Positions 16,723 to 25,458 of a stretch of 42,941 nt of DNA are shown here, piece after piece. Position 1 is the first letter of the stretch. The number at the start of each line of letters is the position of its first letter. Location of the stretch: positions 1-42,941 of the forward strand of contig JAEESD010000004.1 of the NCBI GenBank assembly GCA_016286145.1, given 5' to 3'. The notes under the pieces are model-generated. The model made no database searches. It had not been told where the DNA came from and saw nothing but the letters and a program-made list of their open reading frames with translations. The position numbers were made by a program, and so were the translations under genes. The stretch is from Bacteroidales bacterium. Lineage in GTDB: Bacteria; Bacteroidota; Bacteroidia; Bacteroidales; UBA932.

Positions 16723-18090
16723 TCAGCTGCGCCAGAAGATTTGGCGGCGGGTAAGGAAACAGGTCGCGGCGACCATCAGGCCCGTGATGATGAGGCCCTG
16801 AAGAAGGCCCAGCAGGGGATTTCCTACGGTAGCGTTCATAAAGTGGCCGAAGCCGCAGGCGCTCAGCAGCGGCATTATCACGAACCAGACTATCGTATAG
16901 GCGATCATAGGATTTTGGCCGGTCAGGGTAAGAACCGGGCTAAGGGATTTGCCGCGAAGAGCCTCTGAACTCTCACACCACAGCAGGAAAGAGACCATCA
17001 GGCAGGCCAGGCCGGCGGTAGAGAGCATATAGCTCATATTGCAGTGGTCCTTGGTAATTCCTCCGTCGATAGGATCGAAAACTATTCCGAACTGAAGGGC
17101 GGCAAGACCTAGCTTCATTATTACGGTCCAGGCTGAATTGTCCTTGCGGGTCAGCCACATAGCTACCGCTCCGAGGACGAAAACCGCGGCAAAGAGTATC
17201 CAGATGTGGCGGGAGAAAAAGCCCCAGAGCGAAAGGGGAATCATAAGGAAACACAGGCCGGCGGCGACCGTACTCTGCCAGTCGCGGGGCGAGGGGCAGA
17301 CCTCGCCGCCGGCAGCCTGTAGAACATCGCCGACTATAGTTCCGAGCAACACTACAAACAGATACTGGACGTAGGACCAGCGCAGGAGCCAGTCGATCCA
17401 GTCCGGGAAGGCCAGGACGTCCAGGGTGTGGGTGTGCCAGTTGACTTCTTTAGTCACGAAGATCAGCGCGAGGATTGCCAGGCGCCAGACCGGCCGCCCG
17501 CGGGTCAGCAGCCAGGCAAAGCCGCCCAGCAGCGCGACCAGCGACAGGACCATTATGATGATGTCTATGCTGTGGAGGCTGAGGTTGACCCCGAAGGCGA
17601 AGCGCTCCACCAGCAGCATCGCGACTATAAACATCGCGCCGGCGAGATTCACAACCCAACCGCGCTTTCCTGGCACACGCCAGAGGGCGAGGAACAGGCC
17701 GCACCAGATTCCAAGGCGAAGCAGCGAGGGCGCCCAGGCGCTGTAGTTGCTGACAAGGCCGGCGTTGCCGAGGACGAGTCCGAAGGCGGCAAGAGTCAGC
17801 CAGCGCCTGACCAGCCCGAGCGATATGCGGCCGATGCCGATGCCCTTGCGGAGCCGGGATCCAAGGGCGAAGGGGATGGCCGCGCCCATCGAAAAGAGGA
17901 ACCACGGGAACACAAGGTCCACCCAGGTTATGCCCTTGACCGTGGGGTCAAAGGCATAGGTGGGAGGGGGACATTGGCCGTGGAACATCCAGGCAGGGAG
18001 GTCGGAGTTCCAGCCGATCGACGAGCAGAGGATCATCATTATGATCGCGATCCCGCGCAGGGCGTCGATCGAGGCGATGCGCTTGTTCAT
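16723..18090 (-). CDS. DUF5009 membrane acyltransferase (NagX/HGSNAT-like)
   Basis: The 455-residue protein has about eleven hydrophobic helices. It starts with the family signature RIASIDALRGIAIIMMILCS, followed by WVDLVFPWFLFSMGAAIPFA. This is the DUF5009 group, related to human heparan-alpha-glucosaminide N-acetyltransferase (HGSNAT), which acetylates terminal glucosamine across a membrane. Acetylation of a glucosamine or other imported sugar at the inner membrane is a reasonable inference; the true substrate is unknown. It starts three bases after the MFS transporter stop and is the last gene of the minus-strand operon. Confidence 0.8.
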   Translation of the reverse strand: MNKRIASIDALRGIAIIMMILCSSIGWNSDLPAWMFHGQCPPPTYAFDPTVKGITWVDLVFPWFLFSMGAAIPFALGSRLRKGIGIGRISLGLVRRWLTLAAFGLVLGNAGLVSNYSAWAPSLLRLGIWCGLFLALWRVPGKRGWVVNLAGAMFIVAMLLVERFAFGVNLSLHSIDIIIMVLSLVALLGGFAWLLTRGRPVWRLAILALIFVTKEVNWHTHTLDVLAFPDWIDWLLRWSYVQYLFVVLLGTIVGDVLQAAGGEVCPSPRDWQSTVAAGLCFLMIPLSLWGFFSRHIWILFAAVFVLGAVAMWLTRKDNSAWTVIMKLGLAALQFGIVFDPIDGGITKDHCNMSYMLSTAGLACLMVSFLLWCESSEALRGKSLSPVLTLTGQNPMIAYTIVWFVIMPLLSACGFGHFMNATVGNPLLGLLQGLIITGLMVAATCFLTRRQIFWRS

Positions 18091-18093
18091 GGT

Positions 18094-19509
18094 CTATTTT
18101 TTCCGGCCCTTGCTCTTCCAGTAGCGTTCGATTTCCTCGAGCGTCATACCGGTAGTCTCAGGCATAAGCTTCCACATTATGAGCATATACGGGACGCACA
18201 TAATCGCGAACATAAGGAAGGTGCCGGCAGGGGTGAGGTTCGCAAGGAACCAGGGGGTGAGCTGGCCGATCAGGTAGGTCCCAACCCACAGCGCCATTCC
18301 GGCTATAGACATCGCGAGTCCGCGGACGCGGTTCGGATACATCTCGGAGAGGATGACGAACACGACTGCGCTGATCGAGATGGCGGTAGAGAAGACGTAG
18401 AGGAGGAAGAAGGTCAGCAGGAAGCCGTTTCCAAGGCCGAGGGCCGCTCCCTTGAAGAAGTAGAGGGCGATGGCAAGAAGGCAGATGATCATCGAGCTGA
18501 CGCCCCAGTAGACGAGCTGCTTGCGGCCGACCTTGTCGATGATGACGGTTGCGATGATAGTCGTAAGGAAGTTCACGGCGCCTACAAGAACGGTCGAGAG
18601 CAGGGAGACGTCTCCGGTCATACCGGCGTCTTCGAAGATCTTGGGACCATAGTAAAGGACGGCGTTTACGCCCATAAACTGGCCCAGGATAGCGATCGCG
18701 CAGCCGATGAGGACGGCGCGGAAGATGCCGGGCTCGAAGATTTCCTTCCAGTTGGCCTTGACCTCGCTGCCGATGGCGGAAAGGGTCTCGCCGGCCTGTT
18801 TCGAGGCCTCTTCTTCGGTAATGTAGATCCTCTGGAGGATGGCGGAAGCCTCCGCGCCGCGGCCCTTGACGAGCAGCCAGCGGGGGCTTTCGGGGATGAA
18901 GAAGATGACTACGAGGAAGATGATATCAGGGATGAGGTTACATCCGAGCATTCCCCTCCAATACTCCGAGTTGAACATATTTGTCATCAGGGAGCCGCTT
19001 ACGCTTTCGTCTACATTCTTATAGATAATGAAGTTGACGAGGTAGGCGAGCAGGAAGCCGAGGGTGATCATCAGCTGGTACAGGGCTACGAGAGTTCCGC
19101 GCTTGCTGGCCACGGCAACCTCGGAGATGTACATAGGGGAGACGATAGAAACCACGCCGATACCGAAGCCTCCGAACATACGGAAGACTACGAGCTGGCT
19201 GAAGTTGGCGGCGATGGCGCAGCCGAAAGCGGAGATGCTGAACATCAGGGCCGCGATGAGCATAGTCCTCTTACGGCCGATTCCGTCTGAAAGCATTCCG
19301 GCTACGAGGACTCCGATGATGGAGCCGATAAGGGCGCAGCCTACATACCAGCCTTCCTGGATAGTGTTGAGTGCGAACTGGGTAGTGACGGCCTTGGTCG
19401 TTCCGGAGATGACAGCCGTGTCGTAACCGAACAGGATACCGCCGATGGCGGCTACCACTGCCAGGAATACGACGTATCCCATATTGACGTTTTCAGTTTT
19501 TGATGCCAT
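18094..19509 (-). CDS. Sugar-porter family MFS transporter
   Basis: The 471-residue protein has twelve predicted membrane helices and the sugar-porter motifs GGILFGYDTAVISG (helix 1), a loop with GRKRTM, PESPRWLLVKGR before the central loop, and PETTGMTLEEIERYWK at the end. Such XylE-like carriers move monosaccharides across the inner membrane, often by proton symport. It is two bases from the DUF4434 gene and three from the DUF5009 gene. It probably imports the sugar that this locus releases; which sugar cannot be told. The 620-residue plus-strand ORF here is a shadow. Confidence 0.9.
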   Translation of the reverse strand: MASKTENVNMGYVVFLAVVAAIGGILFGYDTAVISGTTKAVTTQFALNTIQEGWYVGCALIGSIIGVLVAGMLSDGIGRKRTMLIAALMFSISAFGCAIAANFSQLVVFRMFGGFGIGVVSIVSPMYISEVAVASKRGTLVALYQLMITLGFLLAYLVNFIIYKNVDESVSGSLMTNMFNSEYWRGMLGCNLIPDIIFLVVIFFIPESPRWLLVKGRGAEASAILQRIYITEEEASKQAGETLSAIGSEVKANWKEIFEPGIFRAVLIGCAIAILGQFMGVNAVLYYGPKIFEDAGMTGDVSLLSTVLVGAVNFLTTIIATVIIDKVGRKQLVYWGVSSMIICLLAIALYFFKGAALGLGNGFLLTFFLLYVFSTAISISAVVFVILSEMYPNRVRGLAMSIAGMALWVGTYLIGQLTPWFLANLTPAGTFLMFAIMCVPYMLIMWKLMPETTGMTLEEIERYWKSKGRKK

Positions 19510-19511
19510 GG

Positions 19512-20588
19512 TTATCTAATGTTAAAGTAATCTTTGTAACGGTCGTAGAGGTGTCCTGCCTGGAGGTAGGCAGACTGAGGACTCATAAAGTGTGAGAACT
19601 CGAAGGTGATGGCCTTGTCGTAGCCGCAGCGGGCTGCAGCCTCAAGCTTCATACGGAGTTTGTCGAACTTGATGGGGAGGAACTTGATAGGCATATCGCG
19701 GTCGAAGGTCTCGGCGTTTGTCCAACACTGCATTCCGTATTTGTCTGCAAGCTTTTTGTTGACGGAGAAGAATGCGTCGAGCTCGTCGTAGTCGATGTGT
19801 CCGTCCTGGAAGGCTACGGCATCTACTACTTCGTGTATTCCCGAAAAGATTTCGTCCCATTCCTTTTCGTGTTGCTGGACACTGACGGCTTCTTCCTTGG
19901 AGAGGTTGCCGCCTGCGGCGCTTACAGCTTTCTTTCCGTCTATCCAGGGAGAAATAAATGTAGGGAGGCCGTTGCTGACTTCCTTACACATCTTACCCAT
20001 CGTATAGAAACAGTCTACTGCGCCCTTAGTAGCGCGGGAAATCTCGGTGGAGAGATACCAGCCCTGGAAGCTTTTGTGGTGTCCGTAGTTTTGCCAGACT
20101 TCGTCGATGACGAATTTGTTGACCTCGGCCTCGTAGATCATATCTCCGAAATCCCAGTAGCGGCCGGAGTCATACAGTCCGAAGTAGAACTTCATATCGT
20201 ATTTGTCTGCGAGATAGAGGAAAAGCTCCAGGAGGTCTATCGAAGGCATATAACAGCCTTTATTCAGCAGATACTTGCTCGGCCAGGTGATGAATTTGCG
20301 GTAGCCGCTTCTGATCATAATAACGGTATCGATACCGATGGCCTTCATATTTCTGAAGTCCTGATCCCACTCTTCCGGGCCCCAGTTCTGGTGGGGGATG
20401 TCGTGGGAGATCTCATCGAGGAAAGTACCGGTGATAGGGAGGCCGGCCCTTCTCGGGACTATGAACCTGGTCGTACGGTCGGAGCCGGCGAGGGCCGGGG
20501 TATCCTTACACCCAGACAGGATCGGGGCTGCCGCGGCGGCTGCCGTAGCTGCAGCTGCCGTCTTAAGGAAAGATCTTCTTGATGTCAT
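19512..20588 (-). CDS. DUF4434 domain protein with Tat-type lipoprotein signal
   Basis: The chosen start gives MTSRRSFLKTAAAATAAAAA, a twin-arginine signal (SRRSFLK). A lipobox-like ILSGC follows, so the 358-residue protein is probably a Tat-exported lipoprotein. The ORF track start 26 codons upstream lies in the divergent promoter region and is unlikely. The domain begins ITGTFLDEISHDIPHQNWGP and contains AIGIDTVIMIRSGYRKF, KFYFGLYDSG and WYLSTEISRATKG, a TIM-barrel pattern seen in DUF4434, a family linked to glycoside hydrolases. No specific activity can be given. It is the first gene of the minus-strand operon, divergent from susC. Confidence 0.78.
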   Translation of the reverse strand: MTSRRSFLKTAAAATAAAAAAPILSGCKDTPALAGSDRTTRFIVPRRAGLPITGTFLDEISHDIPHQNWGPEEWDQDFRNMKAIGIDTVIMIRSGYRKFITWPSKYLLNKGCYMPSIDLLELFLYLADKYDMKFYFGLYDSGRYWDFGDMIYEAEVNKFVIDEVWQNYGHHKSFQGWYLSTEISRATKGAVDCFYTMGKMCKEVSNGLPTFISPWIDGKKAVSAAGGNLSKEEAVSVQQHEKEWDEIFSGIHEVVDAVAFQDGHIDYDELDAFFSVNKKLADKYGMQCWTNAETFDRDMPIKFLPIKFDKLRMKLEAAARCGYDKAITFEFSHFMSPQSAYLQAGHLYDRYKDYFNIR

Positions 20589-20615
20589 ATCGCTTGGAAT
20601 TAGTTTCAGTGTACA

Positions 20616-20623
20616 CAAATTTA
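20616..20623 (-). promoter_or_regulatory. Possible -7 box of the DUF4434–MFS–DUF5009 operon
   Basis: On the minus strand TAAATTTG matches the -7 form TAnnTTTG and ends about 27 bases before the ATG. No TTTG is found 19–20 bases upstream, so the promoter may be weak or activator-dependent. Confidence 0.45.
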
Positions 20624-20645
20624 AGGAATTTCTATGTTTTTTTTG

Positions 20646-20653
20646 TACTTTTG
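20646..20653 (+). promoter_or_regulatory. Possible -7 box of the susC operon
   Basis: TACTTTTG matches the Bacteroidota -7 form and follows a run of eight T residues and a G. It lies 33 bases before the susC ATG. There is no good -33 box at the usual distance, as often seen for regulated PUL promoters. Confidence 0.5.
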
Positions 20654-20686
20654 GGTATTGAACCACATTACTAACCTATACAATCA

Positions 20687-23600
20687 ATGAAACACAAGCA
20701 TTTGCTTCTTATCGCGTTGCTGTTGCCTCTGTCCGCCATTACGGCCCTGGCTCAGCAGTTGGTACAGGGCAAAGTCACTGACACACACGGAGATCCTATC
20801 CCGGGTGCGTCGGTCTTTGAAGTCGGTACCAACAATGGCGTAATCACAAATCTTGACGGTCTGTACGAGATTACTGTTGCCGGCAATGCTACCCTGGAAT
20901 TCTCATTCCTCGGAATGAAGACAAAGACGGTAGCAGTAGGAAAGCAGAAGACCATCAACGTTACGCTGGAAGACGATTCAACAGTCCTTAATGAGGTCGT
21001 AGTCGTCGGTTACGGCTCCCAGCAAAAAGCGTCCCTTACCAATGCGGTTTCGTCCGTCAAGGGCTCAGAGATCCTTAAAGCTCCGGCAGTGGGTGTCTCG
21101 TCCGCGGTCGGAACCCGCGTCGCGGGTGTCGTCGCTCTCCAGGAGAGCGGCCAGCCAGGCGCCGACGGCGCCTCGCTGCTCGTCCGCGGACAGGGTGCTA
21201 TCTGCATCGTAGACGGTGTGGCCCGTGATCTGAACGAAATCGAACCCAACGAAATCGAAAGCATTTCCGTCCTTAAGGACGCAACATCCGCTGCGATGTA
21301 CGGTCTGAACGCCAGCGCCGTTATCCTCGTGACAACAAAGAAAGGCGATTCGCAGAAGACCCGTATTTCCTACAACGGAGAGTACGGTATCAGCCGCAAC
21401 ACCAATATGCTCCGCCTGTTGGACGGCCCCGAGTACGCCTATTGGTACAACAAGGCCTACGAACTGGACTGCGACGCTTTTGATACCGCCTTCACTCCCG
21501 TCTTTACGGCGCAACACGTCCAGTGGATGAACGAAGGAACCCACGGCTGGGGAAATACCAACTGGTATGAGAAGACCTTCGGAACCGGTATTACTCAGCA
21601 CCACAACATCAGCGCTACCGGCGGAAACGACAGGGTAAGGTTCTTCACCTCCCTCGGTTACTACGACCAGCAGGGTAATGTCAGCAACTTCTACTATCAG
21701 CGCTACAATCTCCGTTCGAACGTAGATGCTAAGATTACAGACGACCTTACCTTCACTATCAACCTCGCCGGCCATATCGAAAAAAGACACCGTCCCGGCT
21801 TCTCTGCAGACCCGGGCGATTGGAGCAACATCCCCCAGCAGGCCGTCCGCGCCCTGCCGTATGTCCCTGAGACCTACGAGCTGAACGGAACCGTATATCC
21901 GGTCTCTACAAGGACCGCATCTTCGTGGGTCAACCCTATCGCCGCTGCCGACCAGACAGGACACCAGGATACCAATTACTCATACATCCAGAGCAATATG
22001 GCCCTTCAGTACGACGTCCCCTTCATCAAGGGCCTGTCGCTGAAGGAGATGGTCTCGTTCGACGCCAACTTCCAGTTCGGGAAGCAGCTCGCGACTCCTT
22101 ACTATACTGCCGTCCTGACCCTCCCGACCGCCGGTGTGACTGACCTCTCCTACGGCCTCTCGACCGACGCCCGCGGAACCAGCACCAGCATCACTGAAGG
22201 CGGCGCCTGGGCCTACAACATCACGACCCAGACCAGCATCGACTACGACGCCAAGTTCGGCGATCATAAGATCCACGCCCTCGCCCTGCTCGAGACCCGC
22301 GAAAACAGGTCCCACGCCTTCGGCGCTACCGGTTGGGGCCTCGACTTCGTCCAGCAGGACGAACTGAACTACATCTCCAACCAGACAGGAGACGGCTCCG
22401 AGAAAATACCTGCCATCAGCGGTTACAGCGGACACTCCAGAGTCGCAGGTTATGTAGGACGTCTGAACTACTCCTATAAAGACAAATACCTCCTCGAGGC
22501 TTCGTTCCGTTACGACGGTTCGTATGTCTTCGGAGGAAAGGCCGGCGCCCGCTGGGTCTCTCTGCCCGGTGTCTCTGCCGGTTGGGTCATCAACAAAGAA
22601 GACTGGTTCGATGTCAGCGGAATTGATCTCCTAAAGCTCCGCGCCAGTGTAGGTAAGACCGCGAACTCCAATGTCGCAGCCTACCAGTATATGGACCTCG
22701 TCTCGCTCAGCAAGAAGCAGGTCGTTTTCGGAGGCGCCAGCCAGAGTATGGTCTACGCCAGTACGCTCGGAAACCCGAACCTCACCTGGGCTAAGGTACT
22801 CAACTACAACGTCGGTGTTGATTTCGAAGCCTGGAAGGGCCTCCTCGGACTCGAGTTCGACGTATTCTATAAATACGAGTACGACATCCTCTCCGGAGTT
22901 ACCGGATCCTATGCTCCTTCCCGCGGAGGATACTACTACTCCTACGGAAACGAGAACAAGAGGGATTACAAGGGCTTCGATATGACTATCCGCCACAACA
23001 ATTACATCGGCGAGCTCAACTACGGAGCCAAGATCGTTCTCTCCTACGCTTACCGCCGCTGGCTGTACTACGCTGGAGACTCGGACAACACCCCGGACTA
23101 TCTCAAGCTTACCGGCAAAGAAGTAGGCGCTCAGCAGGGCTTCATCGCTCTCGGCCTCTTCAAGAACGATTCCGATGCCGCCAACTCAGCCACTATCCCC
23201 GGATCGAGGGTTGCAGCCGGATACATCAAGTATCTGGACCGCAACGGAGACGGTAAGATTACCTACGCCCAGGACCGTGGATATGTAGCCGGCAGCCCCT
23301 ATCCTAAGGTACAGGGCTCGATCAACCTCTTCGCCTCCTGGCGCGGAATAGATATCGATATGCTCTGGCAGGGCGCGACCGGACGTACGGTCTCCCTGAC
23401 CGGTGTCTATACCGCCACCGGTTCGGAAGGAATTATGGACAACACCTTCCTTACCAAGCCTTTCTACCACGGAGGAAACTCCCCTCTGTTCCTGCTCGAA
23501 AATTCCTGGACGCCTGAAAACAAAGACGGCGAATTCCCCCGTCCGACCATCACTCCTCTGAGCTCGAACAACGCCTACTCATCAACCTTCTGGTATCGCG

Positions 23601-23827
23601 ACGGTTCTTATCTGCGTCTCAAGACCCTGCAACTGGGTTACACCTTCCCTCAGTCGCTCTTGAAGCCCGCCGGTATTACCGCTCTTCGCCTCTACCTCCA
23701 GGGTTCCAACCTGCTCACCTTCAGCGGCCTGACGAAATACAACATCGATCCTGAGCAGCCGGGTGTGAACAACGGTTATTATCCTCAGCAGAAGACCTAT
23801 CAGGTCGGTGTTAAAATTACATTCTAA
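20687..23827 (+). CDS. SusC/RagA-type TonB-dependent outer-membrane transporter
   Basis: This 1046-residue protein imports oligosaccharides through the outer membrane together with its SusD lid. The layout is a signal peptide ending ITALAQ, then a carboxypeptidase-regulatory-like domain (VQGKVTDTHGDPIPGASVFE, about 25–100). The TonB box region VLNEVVVVGYG follows, then the plug with GTRVAGVVALQESGQPGADG. The barrel ends KTYQVGVKITF. The plug segment RGQGAICIVDGVARD is shorter than the usual RG...PLYVIDGV stretch. It leads an operon with susD, a DUF5018 gene and a glycosidase at gaps of 12, 5 and 2 bases. Confidence 0.95.
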   Translation: MKHKHLLLIALLLPLSAITALAQQLVQGKVTDTHGDPIPGASVFEVGTNNGVITNLDGLYEITVAGNATLEFSFLGMKTKTVAVGKQKTINVTLEDDSTVLNEVVVVGYGSQQKASLTNAVSSVKGSEILKAPAVGVSSAVGTRVAGVVALQESGQPGADGASLLVRGQGAICIVDGVARDLNEIEPNEIESISVLKDATSAAMYGLNASAVILVTTKKGDSQKTRISYNGEYGISRNTNMLRLLDGPEYAYWYNKAYELDCDAFDTAFTPVFTAQHVQWMNEGTHGWGNTNWYEKTFGTGITQHHNISATGGNDRVRFFTSLGYYDQQGNVSNFYYQRYNLRSNVDAKITDDLTFTINLAGHIEKRHRPGFSADPGDWSNIPQQAVRALPYVPETYELNGTVYPVSTRTASSWVNPIAAADQTGHQDTNYSYIQSNMALQYDVPFIKGLSLKEMVSFDANFQFGKQLATPYYTAVLTLPTAGVTDLSYGLSTDARGTSTSITEGGAWAYNITTQTSIDYDAKFGDHKIHALALLETRENRSHAFGATGWGLDFVQQDELNYISNQTGDGSEKIPAISGYSGHSRVAGYVGRLNYSYKDKYLLEASFRYDGSYVFGGKAGARWVSLPGVSAGWVINKEDWFDVSGIDLLKLRASVGKTANSNVAAYQYMDLVSLSKKQVVFGGASQSMVYASTLGNPNLTWAKVLNYNVGVDFEAWKGLLGLEFDVFYKYEYDILSGVTGSYAPSRGGYYYSYGNENKRDYKGFDMTIRHNNYIGELNYGAKIVLSYAYRRWLYYAGDSDNTPDYLKLTGKEVGAQQGFIALGLFKNDSDAANSATIPGSRVAAGYIKYLDRNGDGKITYAQDRGYVAGSPYPKVQGSINLFASWRGIDIDMLWQGATGRTVSLTGVYTATGSEGIMDNTFLTKPFYHGGNSPLFLLENSWTPENKDGEFPRPTITPLSSNNAYSSTFWYRDGSYLRLKTLQLGYTFPQSLLKPAGITALRLYLQGSNLLTFSGLTKYNIDPEQPGVNNGYYPQQKTYQVGVKITF

Positions 23828-23832
23828 GGAGG
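23827..23832 (+). promoter_or_regulatory. AGGAGG ribosome-binding site for susD
   Basis: An exact AGGAGG overlaps the last base of the susC stop codon and ends seven bases before the susD ATG. This suggests coupled translation of the pair. Confidence 0.6.
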
Positions 23833-23839
23833 ACAGGAT

Positions 23840-25453
23840 ATGAAAAAGTATATAGCGATAATAATTGCAGTTCTTGCCTTCGTCTCTTGTAACGAGTGGC
23901 TTGACGGAACAGAAAACAATACTTACCTCACAGACGAACTCGTGTGGAAAGACGAAGCTTCCGCCCAGCTGTATGTAAACGGTTTCTATACCTACATCAG
24001 CAAGTACGGCCAGTTCGGTACCTATCAGTTCGGAGGAAGTATGACCGAGAGCCTTACGGATACCTTCAAATACGGAAGTCTGTCTCTTGGCCACAAAGCC
24101 GGCCATCCCAACAACTACGTAGTAAATCCTGAGGCCATCACTACCGCCGGTTGCCTTTGGGGCATCTGGGATACGGCTTACGAAAACATCCGCAGGGTAA
24201 ACGGCTTCCTCGATTCGATGCACAAATTCTCCAAGCTTGCGCCTGAGAAGAATACTCTGCTCGAAGCCCAGGCCCGTTTCTTCCGTGCATTCATCTACTT
24301 CCAGCTCGCAAAGCGCCATCCGAAGGGAGTTATCATTTACGACAGCCTTCCTGTTGGAAACGACAAAGCCCTGAGCAGCGCCGATGAAACCTGGCAGTTC
24401 ATCTACGACGACCTCAAGTTCGCCGCCGAGAACCTGCCCGCCGAGTGGAAGTCTGCAGACAACGGCCGTGTAACAAAGTATGCCGCTTACGCGTTTATGA
24501 GCCGCGCGATGCTCTACGCCGAGCGCTGGGACGACGTAATCGAGGCGGCTGATTCGGTTATCTCTTGCGGAAAATACGGCCTGGTAGACAAGTATCAGGA
24601 TTCCTGGAAGGGAGGAAACAAGGAGAGCATCCTTGAGTTCAAGTATACCGTCTCCGGCCCCAACCACACCTTCGATCAGGACTATGTCCCTCTCTGCGAC
24701 GGCTACGACTATGGCGCCCTTGGAACCCCGACCCAGGAAATGGTCGAGACCTACGAGCGCTACGACGGAACAGACTTCGACTGGTCTGCCTGGCACAACG
24801 GAACCGCCACCAACCGCCCGAACTACGAGTCACTCGAGCCCCGCTTCGCCGCGACCGTCATCTATCCCGGCTGCGAGTGGAAGGGTAAGACTATGAACTG
24901 TAGTGTCCACGGCGAGAACGGCGAGTTCGTAGAGTATGGAACCGTTCCTTACTCCTACGGTAAGACTACTACCGGTTACTTCCTCCGTAAGCTCGTGGAC
25001 GAGAGTCATACGGACCTCCGCGGAGTACAGAGCACTCAGACCTGGGTAGAGATCCGCTACGCCGAGGTCCTGCTCAACAAAGCCGAGGCTATGTACCGCT
25101 CAGGCGCCCCTGCGATCAAGTATCAGAACCCGGTGGACCAGGTCCGCGCGAGAGTCGGTCTCTACGGAAAGAACCTTACGGGCGACGACTGGTGGAAAGC
25201 TTACCGCCGCGAGCGTAAGGTGGAGCTTGCCTACGAAGGACACTACTTCTGGGATCTCCGCCGCTGGAAGGTGGCCCACACCGAGCTTACCGGTTACCGT
25301 GTCCACGGCTTTATGATTACCGGTACTACCTACGAATATGTCAGCTGCGACCTCGAAGACCGCCGCTTCTTCTCGAAACTCTATTGCCTGCCTGTGCCCG
25401 ACGACGAGCTCAAGGACAACAAGCTGGCTGTTCAGTATGACGAATGGAAATAA
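23840..25453 (+). CDS. SusD/RagB-type glycan-binding outer-membrane lipoprotein
   Basis: SusD proteins form the hinged lid over SusC and capture glycan at the cell surface. The 537-residue product starts MKKYIAIIIAVLAFVSCNEW with a lipobox at Cys17. It shows the TPR-rich SusD plan: LWGIWDTAYENIRRVNGFLD, EAQARFFRAFIYFQLAKRHP, RVTKYAAYAFMSRAMLYAER and the C-terminal WVEIRYAEVLLNKAEAMYR with RRERKVELAYEGHYFWDLRR. The very C-terminus is the usual LPVPDDEL region. Ligand cannot be read from the sequence. Confidence 0.95.
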   Translation: MKKYIAIIIAVLAFVSCNEWLDGTENNTYLTDELVWKDEASAQLYVNGFYTYISKYGQFGTYQFGGSMTESLTDTFKYGSLSLGHKAGHPNNYVVNPEAITTAGCLWGIWDTAYENIRRVNGFLDSMHKFSKLAPEKNTLLEAQARFFRAFIYFQLAKRHPKGVIIYDSLPVGNDKALSSADETWQFIYDDLKFAAENLPAEWKSADNGRVTKYAAYAFMSRAMLYAERWDDVIEAADSVISCGKYGLVDKYQDSWKGGNKESILEFKYTVSGPNHTFDQDYVPLCDGYDYGALGTPTQEMVETYERYDGTDFDWSAWHNGTATNRPNYESLEPRFAATVIYPGCEWKGKTMNCSVHGENGEFVEYGTVPYSYGKTTTGYFLRKLVDESHTDLRGVQSTQTWVEIRYAEVLLNKAEAMYRSGAPAIKYQNPVDQVRARVGLYGKNLTGDDWWKAYRRERKVELAYEGHYFWDLRRWKVAHTELTGYRVHGFMITGTTYEYVSCDLEDRRFFSKLYCLPVPDDELKDNKLAVQYDEWK

Positions 25454-25458
25454 GCCTT

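Noticed and set aside
17428-19290. 620-residue plus-strand ORF opposite the DUF5009 and MFS genes
   Set aside because: It is low-complexity and highly charged (Glu, Asp, Arg, Gly), antisense to two well-supported membrane-protein genes, and crosses the junction between them.
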